NCBI RefSeq assembly: GCF_025717675.1 | Contig: NZ_JAJIRT010000002.1 | Location: 452,865 to 516,864, forward strand | Length of the DNA stretch: 64,000 bases | DNA from: Paucibacter sp. DJ2R-2 | GTDB lineage: Bacteria; Pseudomonadota; Gammaproteobacteria; Burkholderiales; Burkholderiaceae_C | Reading direction: 5' to 3' | Part shown: piece after piece, positions 36,567 to 46,041 of the stretch | How positions within the stretch are numbered: the first letter of the stretch is position 1 | Layout: every line of letters begins with the position of its first letter | Program-made: the position numbers and the translations under genes | Notes under the pieces: model-generated | The model's input: the letters and a program-made list of their open reading frames with translations, nothing else | The model's database searches: none | Told to the model about the DNA's origin: nothing

Positions 36567-37664
36567 ATGCCTGCCGCCCTGCCGACGCTACGCCTCGGCG
36601 CCCATTCCCTGCCCAACCGACTGTTCGTGGCGCCCATGGCCGGTGTCACCGACCGGCCGTTCCGCCAGCTCTGCCGGCGCCTGGGCGCGGGTTATGCGGT
36701 CAGCGAGATGGTGACCTCGCGCAAGGACTTGTGGAACAGCCTCAAGACCTCGCGCCGCGCCAACCACGACGGTGAAGCCGGCCCCATCGCCGTGCAGATC
36801 GCCGGCACCGACGCGCCCATGATGGCCGAAGCCGCCCGCTACAACATCGAGCGCGGTGCCCAAATCATCGACATCAATATGGGCTGCCCGGCCAAGAAGG
36901 TCTGCACCAAATGGGCCGGCTCGGCCCTGATGCAGGACGAACCCCTGGCCACCGAGATCATGGCCGCCGTGGTCGAGGCCGCCGCCCCCTACGGTGTGCC
37001 GGTGACGCTGAAGATGCGCACCGGCTGGTGCGAAACCGAAAAGAACGCCCAGCGCCTGGCCCTGGCCGCGCAGGACGCCGGCATTGCCATGGTCACCGTG
37101 CACGGCCGCACGCGCGAGCAGGGCTACAAAGGCCTGGCCGAGTACGACACGGTGGCGGCGGTCAAGGCCGCGCTGCAGATCCCGGTGGTGGCCAATGGCG
37201 ACATCGATTCGCCTCAGAAAGCCAAGGCCGTGCTGGAGCGCACCGGCGCCGATGCCCTGATGATCGGCCGCGCCGCCCAAGGCCGGCCCTGGATCTTTGC
37301 CGAGATCGATCACTTCCTGCGCACTGGCGAGGAGCTGCCGCCACCGCGCGTGCAGGACGCCAGCGACTGGCTGATCGAACACCTGCACGACCACTACAGC
37401 CTCTACGGCGCCCTGGCCGGCATGCGCAGCGCGCGCAAGCACATCGGCTGGGCCGTGCGCGGCCTGCCCGGCGGCGAAGAGTTCCGCCAGCGCATGAACC
37501 TGCTGGAGAGCTGCGAGGCCCAGGTCCACGCCCTGCGCCAGTGGTTTGCCGAGCTCGCCGACCAGCATGAACGCCTGCCCATGTCGACGCCGCCCCTCGG
37601 GGACGACGGCGACGACAAAGACGACGACGCACAAAAAGAACACGCACCGAAAGCTTCCGCATGA
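36567..37664 (+). CDS. dusB: tRNA-dihydrouridine synthase B
   Basis: 365 residues. FMN-dependent reduction of specific tRNA uridines. The motifs PMAGVTDRPFR, INMGCPAKKVC (catalytic Cys), TLKMRTGW, VTVHGRTREQGYKG and VVANGDIDS are all present. The start at 36567 (MPAALPTLRLGAHSLPNRLF) fits the family; an in-frame ATG at 36510 adds a Cys/Pro-rich extension and overlaps the promoter leader. The C-terminus carries an unusual acidic/basic tail (DDGDDKDDDAQKEH). It overlaps fis by 4 bp, forming the classical dusB-fis operon. Confidence 0.96.
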   Translation: MPAALPTLRLGAHSLPNRLFVAPMAGVTDRPFRQLCRRLGAGYAVSEMVTSRKDLWNSLKTSRRANHDGEAGPIAVQIAGTDAPMMAEAARYNIERGAQIIDINMGCPAKKVCTKWAGSALMQDEPLATEIMAAVVEAAAPYGVPVTLKMRTGWCETEKNAQRLALAAQDAGIAMVTVHGRTREQGYKGLAEYDTVAAVKAALQIPVVANGDIDSPQKAKAVLERTGADALMIGRAAQGRPWIFAEIDHFLRTGEELPPPRVQDASDWLIEHLHDHYSLYGALAGMRSARKHIGWAVRGLPGGEEFRQRMNLLESCEAQVHALRQWFAELADQHERLPMSTPPLGDDGDDKDDDAQKEHAPKASA

Positions 37665-37900
37665 GCACCACGCCCACCCCGATCGACCAATGCGTTCGCG
37701 AGAACCTGCAGGCCTATTTCAGCGACCTGGAAGGCGAGGAGCCGCATTCCATGCATGAGATGCTGATCAAGCTGGTGGAAAAGCCGCTGCTGGAGGTGGT
37801 GATGCAAAAAGCCCTGGGCAACCAGAGCAAGGCCGCCGAATGGCTGGGCATCAACCGCAACACCTTGCGCCGCAAGCTGACCGAACACCAGATGCTGTGA
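37661..37900 (+). CDS. fis: Nucleoid-associated DNA-binding protein Fis
   Basis: 79 residues, with the conserved C-terminal helix-turn-helix [20 protein letters not shown]. Fis bends DNA and coordinates ribosomal and tRNA gene transcription, nucleoid structure and recombination. It begins within the dusB stop codon (ATGA), which fixes the start. The N-terminal beta-hairpin arm is shorter than in E. coli, as is usual in betaproteobacteria. Confidence 0.96.
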   Translation: MSTTPTPIDQCVRENLQAYFSDLEGEEPHSMHEMLIKLVEKPLLEVVMQKALGNQSKAAEWLGINRNTLRRKLTEHQML

Positions 37901-37961
37901 GCGCGGTCATCGCCTCGCCAGCCGCACCCCAAGAATCCACACTCCCCGACGAGCACCTGCC

Positions 37962-39553
<1,592 letters not shown>

Positions 39554-39755
39554 GTCCATCACCCTGCAACCGGTCAGCTTGCATGCGGCCGGCCCTGTCC
39601 TTCATGAGGCCGGGCCGGCCGTTCTGCTTGTGCAGCCGCCCGTCTTTTGTGCAACTAGACGCCATCCTCTAGCCAAGGGCTGACTCGCTAGGCAGGGCTT
39701 GCGCTTGCGGTTAGCCTTGGCGGCAAACATGAAAAGACCGCCAGGAGACCATTCA

Positions 39756-41165
39756 ATGGATCAAACGCTGCAAGAGCGTCTGCATCTCGTACTGGAACAG
39801 CAGCGCGCCGCATTCAGGGCGGAGATGGCGCCCAGCCGCGAGGTCCGCCTGGACCGGCTGGAGCGCGTGCGCCGCATGACGGCCAAACACAGCGAAGCTC
39901 TGGTGAAGGCGATCTCGGCCGATTTCGGCCACCGCGCCCGCCAGGAAACCCTGCTGGCCGACATCTTCACGGTCGAATCAGGCGCCCGCCATGCGCAAAA
40001 ACATCTGCGCGACTGGATGCGCCCGCGCCGCCAGCCCACCGCCCTGCATTTCCTGCCGGCCAGCAATCGGCTGATGCGCCAGCCCCTGGGTGTGGTCGGC
40101 GTGGTCGCGCCCTGGAACTACCCCTTCTACCTGGCCCTGGGCCCGGCCGTGGGGGCCCTGGCCGCGGGCAACCGGGTGATGATCAAGCCCTCGGAGCTGA
40201 CGCCCCGCACCGGTGAGCTGATGGCCGCCATGGTGGCCGAGTTCTTCGCGCCCGAGGAAATGACCGTGCTCAACGGCGACGCCGAGCTGGCCCGCGCCTT
40301 CACCGCCCTGCCCTTCGATCACCTGTGCTTCACGGGCTCCACGCCGGTCGGCCGCATCGTCGCCCAGGCGGCCGCGCAAAACCTGACCCCGGTGACGCTG
40401 GAGCTGGGCGGCAAATCGCCGGCCCTGGTGGACCGCAGCTGTGACCTCAAGCTCACCGCCAGCCGCATCGCCCACGGCAAGCTCTTCAATGCCGGCCAGA
40501 CCTGCGTGGCGCCTGACTACCTGCTGGTGCCCAAGGACCTGGTCGAGCCCCTGGTCCATGAGATCAAGCTGGCAATGCGCCGGCTCTACCCCAAGCTGGG
40601 CGGCAACCCGGACTACACCCACATCGCCACGCCGCGCCACCTGGCCCGTCTGCGCGGCCTGCTCGACGATGCGCGCGCCAAGGGCGCCAAGCTGATCCCC
40701 AGCCATGAGGAAAAGCCCGGCGGCCGCGCCCTCGTGCCCCATCTGCTGCTCGGCGTGAACGAACAGATGACGGTGATGCAGGAGGAGATCTTCGGCCCCC
40801 TGCTGCCCATCGTGCCCTACGTCGAGGTGGACCACGCCCTGGCCTATATCAACCGCCACGACAAGCCCCTGGCCCTGTACTGGTTCGGCCGCGATGCGGC
40901 CATGCGCGAGCATGTGCTGAGCCAGACGCAGGCCGGCGGCGTGACGGTCAACGACTGCATCTGGCATCTCGGCCAGGAGGAGCAGCCCTTCGGCGGCGTC
41001 GGCGCCAGCGGCATGGGGGCTTACCACGGCGAGTTCGGCTTCCGCAGCTTCAGCAAAGAGAAGCCGGTCTTCCACCAGTCGCGCTGGGCCGGCACCCGCC
41101 TGTTCTTCCCGCCTTACGGCAAAACCTTTGATCGCCTGCTGGGCCTGCTGAAGAGAATTGCATGA
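39756..41165 (+). CDS. NAD(P)-dependent aldehyde dehydrogenase (coniferyl-aldehyde DH-like)
   Basis: 469 residues. The catalytic Glu lies in LELGGKSPALVD (about 216) and the catalytic Cys in FNAGQTCVAPDYLL (about 250). The ending FPPYGKTFDRLLGLLK and the short N-terminus match the class 3/coniferyl-aldehyde branch, which often oxidises aromatic or medium/long-chain aldehydes and can be membrane-associated. ATG 39756 follows AGGAGA. It overlaps the Tat small-subunit gene by 4 bp and leads an operon with a GMC dehydrogenase, so it probably oxidises the aldehyde that enzyme makes. Confidence 0.93.
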   Translation: MDQTLQERLHLVLEQQRAAFRAEMAPSREVRLDRLERVRRMTAKHSEALVKAISADFGHRARQETLLADIFTVESGARHAQKHLRDWMRPRRQPTALHFLPASNRLMRQPLGVVGVVAPWNYPFYLALGPAVGALAAGNRVMIKPSELTPRTGELMAAMVAEFFAPEEMTVLNGDAELARAFTALPFDHLCFTGSTPVGRIVAQAAAQNLTPVTLELGGKSPALVDRSCDLKLTASRIAHGKLFNAGQTCVAPDYLLVPKDLVEPLVHEIKLAMRRLYPKLGGNPDYTHIATPRHLARLRGLLDDARAKGAKLIPSHEEKPGGRALVPHLLLGVNEQMTVMQEEIFGPLLPIVPYVEVDHALAYINRHDKPLALYWFGRDAAMREHVLSQTQAGGVTVNDCIWHLGQEEQPFGGVGASGMGAYHGEFGFRSFSKEKPVFHQSRWAGTRLFFPPYGKTFDRLLGLLKRIA

Positions 41166-41701
41166 GTTCAACGGCTTCCTCCCCCGCTCTGCCGCAACGC
41201 CGCCGCTTTTTGAAGTTAGGCCTGGGCGCCACCGTGCTGCTGGCCGTGGCCGGCGCCGGCACGGCCTTGCTGAGCAAGCCCGGCCTGGTCGAGGGCCGCT
41301 TGAGCGCGCCGGCGCGCCAGCTGATGCGGGCCATCACCCTGGCCGTCTGCGGCGACCTCTTGCCCCCCGAGGGCCCGGCCCGCGAAGCGCGCCTGAGCAG
41401 CCATCTGGAACAAGTCGACCGCCAGATCGCCGGCTTCCCGCCGGCTCTGCGTGCGGAGCTGGGCCAGCTGCTGACCCTGCTGGGCACAGCGCCCGGCCGC
41501 ATCGGCCTGATGGGTTTGCGCAGCCCCTGGGCCGAGGCCTCGACCGCCGAGGTCCAGGCCCGGCTGCAATCCATGGGCCGCTCCGGCCTGGCCTTGCGCC
41601 AGCAGGTTTTCCATGCCCTGCGCGACCTGAACTGCCTGGTTTTCTTCAATGACCCGGCCAGCTGGGCCCTGGTCGGCTACCCCGGTCCGAGAACGAGTTG
41701 A
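41162..41701 (+). CDS. Tat-exported small subunit, gluconate 2-dehydrogenase subunit 3-like
   Basis: 179 residues. The N-terminus has a twin-arginine signal (PQRRRFLKLGLGATVLL). The mature part (LMRAITLAVCGDLLPPEG..., RDLNCLVFFNDPASWALVGYPG) resembles the small subunit that accompanies FAD-linked GMC dehydrogenases. In those enzymes the small subunit carries the folded complex across the membrane by the Tat pathway. It starts inside the ALDH stop (ATGA) and ends 2 bp before the GMC gene, so the three are translationally coupled. Confidence 0.85.
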   Translation: MSSTASSPALPQRRRFLKLGLGATVLLAVAGAGTALLSKPGLVEGRLSAPARQLMRAITLAVCGDLLPPEGPAREARLSSHLEQVDRQIAGFPPALRAELGQLLTLLGTAPGRIGLMGLRSPWAEASTAEVQARLQSMGRSGLALRQQVFHALRDLNCLVFFNDPASWALVGYPGPRTS

Positions 41702-41703
41702 AC

Positions 41704-43371
41704 ATGAGCAGCAACAGCAACACCGGCGCGATTGCAGGCATTCCCGATCCGATCGCCGACGGCCTGGCACGCGGCTGGACGGTGCTGGGAGGCCCGCACG
41801 GCGCCTTGCCCGCCAGCCTGGACTGCGATGTCGCCATCGTCGGCAGCGGTGCCGGCGCCGGCATCACGGCCGAGATGCTGGCGCGCGCCGGCCTCAAGGT
41901 CTTGATCATCGAAGAAGGCCCGCTCAAGTCCAGCCGCGACTTCCGCCAGCGCGAATCCGACGCCTACACCCAGCTCTACCAGGAAGGCGGCGGCCGCAAG
42001 ACGGCTGACCAAGCCATCCCCGTGCTGCAAGGCCGCTGCGTGGGCGGCAGCACCACGGTCAACTGGGCCGGCTCCTTCCGCACCCCGGCCGAAACCCTGG
42101 CCTTCTGGGGCGAGCGCTTCGGCCTGAGCACGCTGAGTTTCGACGCCATGACGCCCTGGTTCGAGCAGGTGGAGAAGCGCCTGAACATCTCGCCCTGGCT
42201 GGCGGAACCGAACGCCAACAACCAGGTGCTGCGCCGCGGCCTGGAAAAGATCGGTATTCCTGCGCCCACCATCAATCGCAATGTCAAAGGCTGCTGGAAC
42301 CTCGGCTCCTGCGGCCTGGGCTGCCCGACCAACGCCAAGCAGTCCATGCTGGTCACCACCATCCCGGCCGCCCTGGACCTGGGCGCCACCTTGCTGGTGC
42401 AGACCCGGGCCGAGCGCTTTGAGCTGCAAACCAAGCTGGGCAACAGCGACGAGCGCGAGGCCGAGGCCCTGATCTGCCAGCCCATCCAGACCGACGGCAG
42501 CCCGGCCGGCGCGCCGCTGCGCGTGCGCGCCAAGCATTTCGTCGTGGCCGGCGGGGCCATCAACTCGCCCGCCCTGCTGCTGCGCTCGGACGCCCCCGAC
42601 CCCTTCAATCTGCTCGGCCGCCGCACCTTTTTGCACCCCACGGTCGCCAGCTGCAGCGTCATGCCCGAGGCGGTGAACGGCTGGGCCGGCGCGCCCTTGG
42701 CGCTCTACTCCGACCATTTCCTCAGCACCCAGCCCATGGACGGCGTGATCGGCTACAAGCTCGAAACCGCGCCGGTACACCCGGGCCTGGTGCTGACCAA
42801 TCTGGGCGGCATCGGCAGCGCGCTGGCCGAGCGCGCCCGCGCCCTGCCGCAAACGGCTGTGTTGATCGGCCTGCTGCGCGATGGTTTCCACCCCGACTCC
42901 ATCGGCGGCAGCGTCAAGCTGCGTCGCGATGGCAGCCCGGCCCTGGACTACCCGGTCAACAGCTATCTGCTGGAAGGTGCCCGCCGCGCCCACCTGACCA
43001 TGGCCGAGGTGCAGTTCGCCGCCGGTGCAAAAAGCGTGCACCCGGTTCATGAGCTGGCGCAGGACTACCGCAGCTGGGCCGAGGCCAAGGCGGCCATCCA
43101 GGACCTGCCCTACAAACCCTACATCACCGGCTTTGCCAGTGCCCATGTGATGGGCGGTTGCGGCATGGCGGCCGATGCCGCCCGCGGCGTGGTTCGACCC
43201 GACGGCCAGCACTGGCAGCTGCGCAATGTCTCGGTGCACGACGGCTCGACCTTCCCCACCAGCATCGGCGCCAACCCGCAGATGACGGTCTACAGCCAGG
43301 CGGCGCGCATGACGGCGGGCCTGGCCAGGCGGCTGAACGGGCGCGAGGTGCGGCTGATGACTCAAAGCTAA
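41704..43371 (+). CDS. GMC-family FAD-dependent alcohol dehydrogenase, catalytic subunit
   Basis: 555 residues. The FAD-binding motif DVAIVGSGAGAGITAEMLA lies near residue 42. GRCVGGSTTVNWAGSFR is the GMC signature, and the C-terminus HVMGGCGMA...DGSTFPTSIGANPQMT carries the conserved active-site His and flavin contacts. The family oxidises primary alcohols, sugars or sterols; this branch resembles long-chain alcohol oxidases and membrane dehydrogenases. It has no signal of its own and is likely co-exported by the Tat subunit. ATG 41704 is chosen over an in-frame TTG at 41698. Confidence 0.92.
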   Translation: MSSNSNTGAIAGIPDPIADGLARGWTVLGGPHGALPASLDCDVAIVGSGAGAGITAEMLARAGLKVLIIEEGPLKSSRDFRQRESDAYTQLYQEGGGRKTADQAIPVLQGRCVGGSTTVNWAGSFRTPAETLAFWGERFGLSTLSFDAMTPWFEQVEKRLNISPWLAEPNANNQVLRRGLEKIGIPAPTINRNVKGCWNLGSCGLGCPTNAKQSMLVTTIPAALDLGATLLVQTRAERFELQTKLGNSDEREAEALICQPIQTDGSPAGAPLRVRAKHFVVAGGAINSPALLLRSDAPDPFNLLGRRTFLHPTVASCSVMPEAVNGWAGAPLALYSDHFLSTQPMDGVIGYKLETAPVHPGLVLTNLGGIGSALAERARALPQTAVLIGLLRDGFHPDSIGGSVKLRRDGSPALDYPVNSYLLEGARRAHLTMAEVQFAAGAKSVHPVHELAQDYRSWAEAKAAIQDLPYKPYITGFASAHVMGGCGMAADAARGVVRPDGQHWQLRNVSVHDGSTFPTSIGANPQMTVYSQAARMTAGLARRLNGREVRLMTQS

Positions 43372-43435
43372 GGAAAACAGTTGGGCACAATGCCGGCTGT
43401 TCCGTCAGCCCCCAGCCCAACTGCAGTGCCTTGCC

Positions 43436-43918
43436 ATGCCTCATGACTCGATCCGCGTCTTGTTTGTCTGCATGGGCAATATCTGCCGCAGCCCCAGTGC
43501 AGAAGCCGTGTTCCGTGAGCAGCTACGCGCCCATGGCCTGACGCATCGCTGCGAGGTGGACTCCGCCGGTACGCACGGCTATCACGTGGGCGAGCCGCCC
43601 GACCCGCGCTCGCAAGCCCATGCGCGGCAACGCGGCATCGACATGTCGGCCCTGCGCGCCCGCCGGGTGAAAGCCGACGACTTCGCGCACTTCGACCTGT
43701 TGCTGGCCATGGACGCCGACAACCTCGCCCTGCTGCGCCAGCGCTGCCCAGCCGACCAACCGCAAAGCAAGCTGCGCCTGCTGACCGACTACCGTCAGCG
43801 CCAATCAGCCCAGGCCGTGCCCGATCCGTATTACGGCGGCCCTGAAGGTTTTGAACAGGTGCTCGACATCATTGAAGACGCTTGCGAGGGCTTGCGGCAA
43901 CAGCTTTTTCCAGCCTGA
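43436..43918 (+). CDS. Low-molecular-weight protein tyrosine phosphatase
   Basis: 160 residues. The P-loop VCMGNICRSPSAEA gives the CX5R motif at C12-R18, and the general acid is in VPDPYYGG near residue 128. This size and arrangement match the LMW-PTP family. In bacteria these often regulate exopolysaccharide export by dephosphorylating a tyrosine kinase; none is seen here, and the gene stands alone. A housekeeping phosphatase role is equally possible. Confidence 0.95.
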   Translation: MPHDSIRVLFVCMGNICRSPSAEAVFREQLRAHGLTHRCEVDSAGTHGYHVGEPPDPRSQAHARQRGIDMSALRARRVKADDFAHFDLLLAMDADNLALLRQRCPADQPQSKLRLLTDYRQRQSAQAVPDPYYGGPEGFEQVLDIIEDACEGLRQQLFPA

Positions 43919-44149
43919 GTTCTTCAGGCTCGCCCCAGTTCAACGCCGGGCTGAGGGCAGCCTCAACACATCTTCTCGCTGCCCAGCGCCTCGGGCGTGG
44001 TGATCATGACCAAGGGGCGACGACGGCGGAGCGGCGATTCGTGAGATTCGCAGCCGCGCGGCCGCCGCCTATGGCTGGGACCAGCTCGACAAGCCCCTGA
44101 TCCGATCAGCAAGCCTGAGGCGGTTGCGGCGCGACTTGCGCCAGCGACG

Positions 44150-44851
44150 TCAACTCGACTTGCGGGCCACGACGAAGGCGCGGATGTCTTTGCCCCGCGT
44201 GCCGTGCCGCTCAACACTCAAGACCTCCAAGCCCTGGCGCGCCAATGCCGCCAACAGCTGCGGCTGCTTGAAACACAGCACATGAGGGGCTTTGCCAATG
44301 GCGCGCATCAGCGGCAGCGCGAGGGTGGGGATGAGCGGGTTCATCTCGCCGATGCAGGGCGTCTTGGTGATCAAAAGGCCGCCCGGCCGCAGGGCTTGCA
44401 CGGCGACGCTGAGGGCCTGATCGAGATCGTCCACCAGGTGCAGCAGATTGAATGCCAGCACCACGTCATAAGCGCCCGGCGCAAATTCAGGTGCGTCGGC
44501 ATCGGCCAGCGCGAAGCTCAGCTGTGGCAAGGGCTGGCGGGCCAGCTTCTCACGCGCGATTTCAATCATGTGGCTCGACACATCGGTCGCCAGCAAGTGG
44601 CGTGTGCCGGACGCCAAACGCAGCGCCGTGCTGCCGGTGCCGCAGCCGAGTTCCAGCACCTCTTGGTCTACCGAGAGCAGGCCCTGAACACGGGCCAGCG
44701 TGGCTTCGTAGCCCGCCATATCGGCAATCGGGTCGGCCGCGTACTTGCGGGCGATGCGATCCCAAAAGCGCGCTTTGCGGGCAATAGCGGCCGGGGTGGC
44801 GGGCGCTGTTGGGCCAGCTTCGGCGCACGGGGCAAGGGTGGGAGACGACAT
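44150..44851 (-). CDS. Class I SAM-dependent methyltransferase
   Basis: 233 residues. The SAM-binding motif I VLELGCGTGSTALRLA is clear, followed by LLATDVSSHMIEIAREKL (acidic loop) and DVVLAFNLLHLVDD. The opening RKARFWDRIARKYAADPIADM resembles ubiquinone/menaquinone- or phospholipid-type methyltransferases. The substrate is unknown. ATG 44851 is chosen; an upstream ATG at 44893 would enter the divergent promoter. It is divergent from a LysR regulator, its probable controller. Confidence 0.9.
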   Translation of the reverse strand: MSSPTLAPCAEAGPTAPATPAAIARKARFWDRIARKYAADPIADMAGYEATLARVQGLLSVDQEVLELGCGTGSTALRLASGTRHLLATDVSSHMIEIAREKLARQPLPQLSFALADADAPEFAPGAYDVVLAFNLLHLVDDLDQALSVAVQALRPGGLLITKTPCIGEMNPLIPTLALPLMRAIGKAPHVLCFKQPQLLAALARQGLEVLSVERHGTRGKDIRAFVVARKSS

Positions 44852-44888
44852 AGGGGCTGCGGACGGAGTCCGGGATGGAGATGACAGC

Positions 44889-44905
44889 TGCATACTATCT
44901 ATGCA
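44889..44905. promoter_or_regulatory. LysR-type operator candidate in divergent promoter
   Basis: TGCATA-CTATC-TATGCA is a 6-bp perfect inverted repeat with a 5-bp centre and contains a T-N11-A pattern. It lies between the methyltransferase start (44851) and the LysR start (44955), the standard location of a LysR autoregulatory site. Confidence 0.55.
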
Positions 44906-44954
44906 TGAGTTCGCTGGAAACGCCGAAATCTGCACAGGGCATATACATTGGCGT

Positions 44955-45836
44955 ATGGAAAAACTGGATTGGAACCAGCTCAGGGCGTTCTTGGAGACGG
45001 CTGAAACCGGCTCGCTCTCGGCAGCGGCGCGCAAGCTGGGCCTGACCCAGCCGACGCTGAGTCGCCAGGTGGCGGCCATCGAGCAGCGCATGGGCGTGAC
45101 CTTGTTTGAACGGGTGGGCAAGGCCATGGTGCTCTCCACCACCGGCATGGAGCTGCTCGAGCACGCCCGCGCCATGGGCGCAGCGGCCGACGCCATGGGC
45201 TTGGCGGCCACCGGCCGCTCTCAGGCCGTTGAGGGCGTGGTGTCTGTCTCGGCCAGCGACGCGGTGGCCGCGCACCTGCTGCCACCGCTGGTGCGGCAAC
45301 TGCGCAAGCAAGTGCCGGGCATTGCCATCGAGGTGATCTCGTCGAATGCGCTGAGCGATCTCTTGCGCCGCGAGGCCGATATCGCGATTCGCCACGTCAA
45401 GCCCGATCAGCCCGACCTGATCGCTCGCCTGATCCGCGAGGCGACGGCCGGTTTCTATGCCTCCGAAGATTGGGTCCAGGCGAACGGACATCCGCGCAGC
45501 GCCGAAGACGCCGCCCGCCTGCCCTTTGTGGGCTCCGATCGCACAGGCCTGTTCCTGGGCTATCTGCGCCAGCACGGGCTGCCGCTCACCGAGGCCAGCT
45601 TCAGCTGTTACTGCGATCACTCCATCCCTCAGCTGGCCCTGGTACAGCAGGGCATGGGCATCGGCGCCATGATGGACGAGATCGCCCGGCGTACGCCTGG
45701 GCTGGTTCGTGTGTTGGATGAGGTGCCGCCGGTGCGCTTCCCGATCTGGCTGGTGACGCACCGCGAGCTGCGCACCTCGCGGCGGATTCGGGCGGTGTTT
45801 GAGGCGCTGGCGGAAGGCTTGGCGGAGGCGCGCTGA
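44955..45836 (+). CDS. LysR family transcriptional regulator
   Basis: 293 residues. The winged helix-turn-helix is at about 1-60 (FLETAETGSLSAAARKLGLTQPTLSRQVAAIEQRMGVTLF, split over helix 2 and 3). The co-inducer domain follows from about 90, with VSVSASDAVAAHLLPPLV and QLALVQQGMGIGAM. This is the standard LysR layout and length. ATG 44955 is chosen; the frame extends upstream only into the divergent promoter. It probably regulates the divergent methyltransferase gene. The ligand is unknown. Confidence 0.95.
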   Translation: MEKLDWNQLRAFLETAETGSLSAAARKLGLTQPTLSRQVAAIEQRMGVTLFERVGKAMVLSTTGMELLEHARAMGAAADAMGLAATGRSQAVEGVVSVSASDAVAAHLLPPLVRQLRKQVPGIAIEVISSNALSDLLRREADIAIRHVKPDQPDLIARLIREATAGFYASEDWVQANGHPRSAEDAARLPFVGSDRTGLFLGYLRQHGLPLTEASFSCYCDHSIPQLALVQQGMGIGAMMDEIARRTPGLVRVLDEVPPVRFPIWLVTHRELRTSRRIRAVFEALAEGLAEAR

Positions 45837-46041
45837 ACTGGGCCAGGGCTGACGGTCGTCCAGCTCCGGATTGTCGGAGCCTGCCTCGCCCCGCTACCGG
45901 CGGGCATGAAAGCCAAGCTCCCCGTCCGAACGCCGGCCGCTGACGCCCTGGACGCCGCCAGGGGATAACCCGCAAGAGGCGGCTGAGACCTACAGGCTCT
46001 AATGCCGGCTTGTTCTCCCTAGCTGCAAGCTTGCACGGATC

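Noticed and set aside
39588..39622. Terminator after purH
   Set aside because: GGCCGGCCC and GGGCCGGCC can pair, but the loop is about 16 nt and no T-tract follows, so it was not called.
43919..44149. Small gene between the phosphatase and the methyltransferase
   Set aside because: Only short Arg-rich frames without a ribosome-binding site; nothing recognisable in 231 bp.
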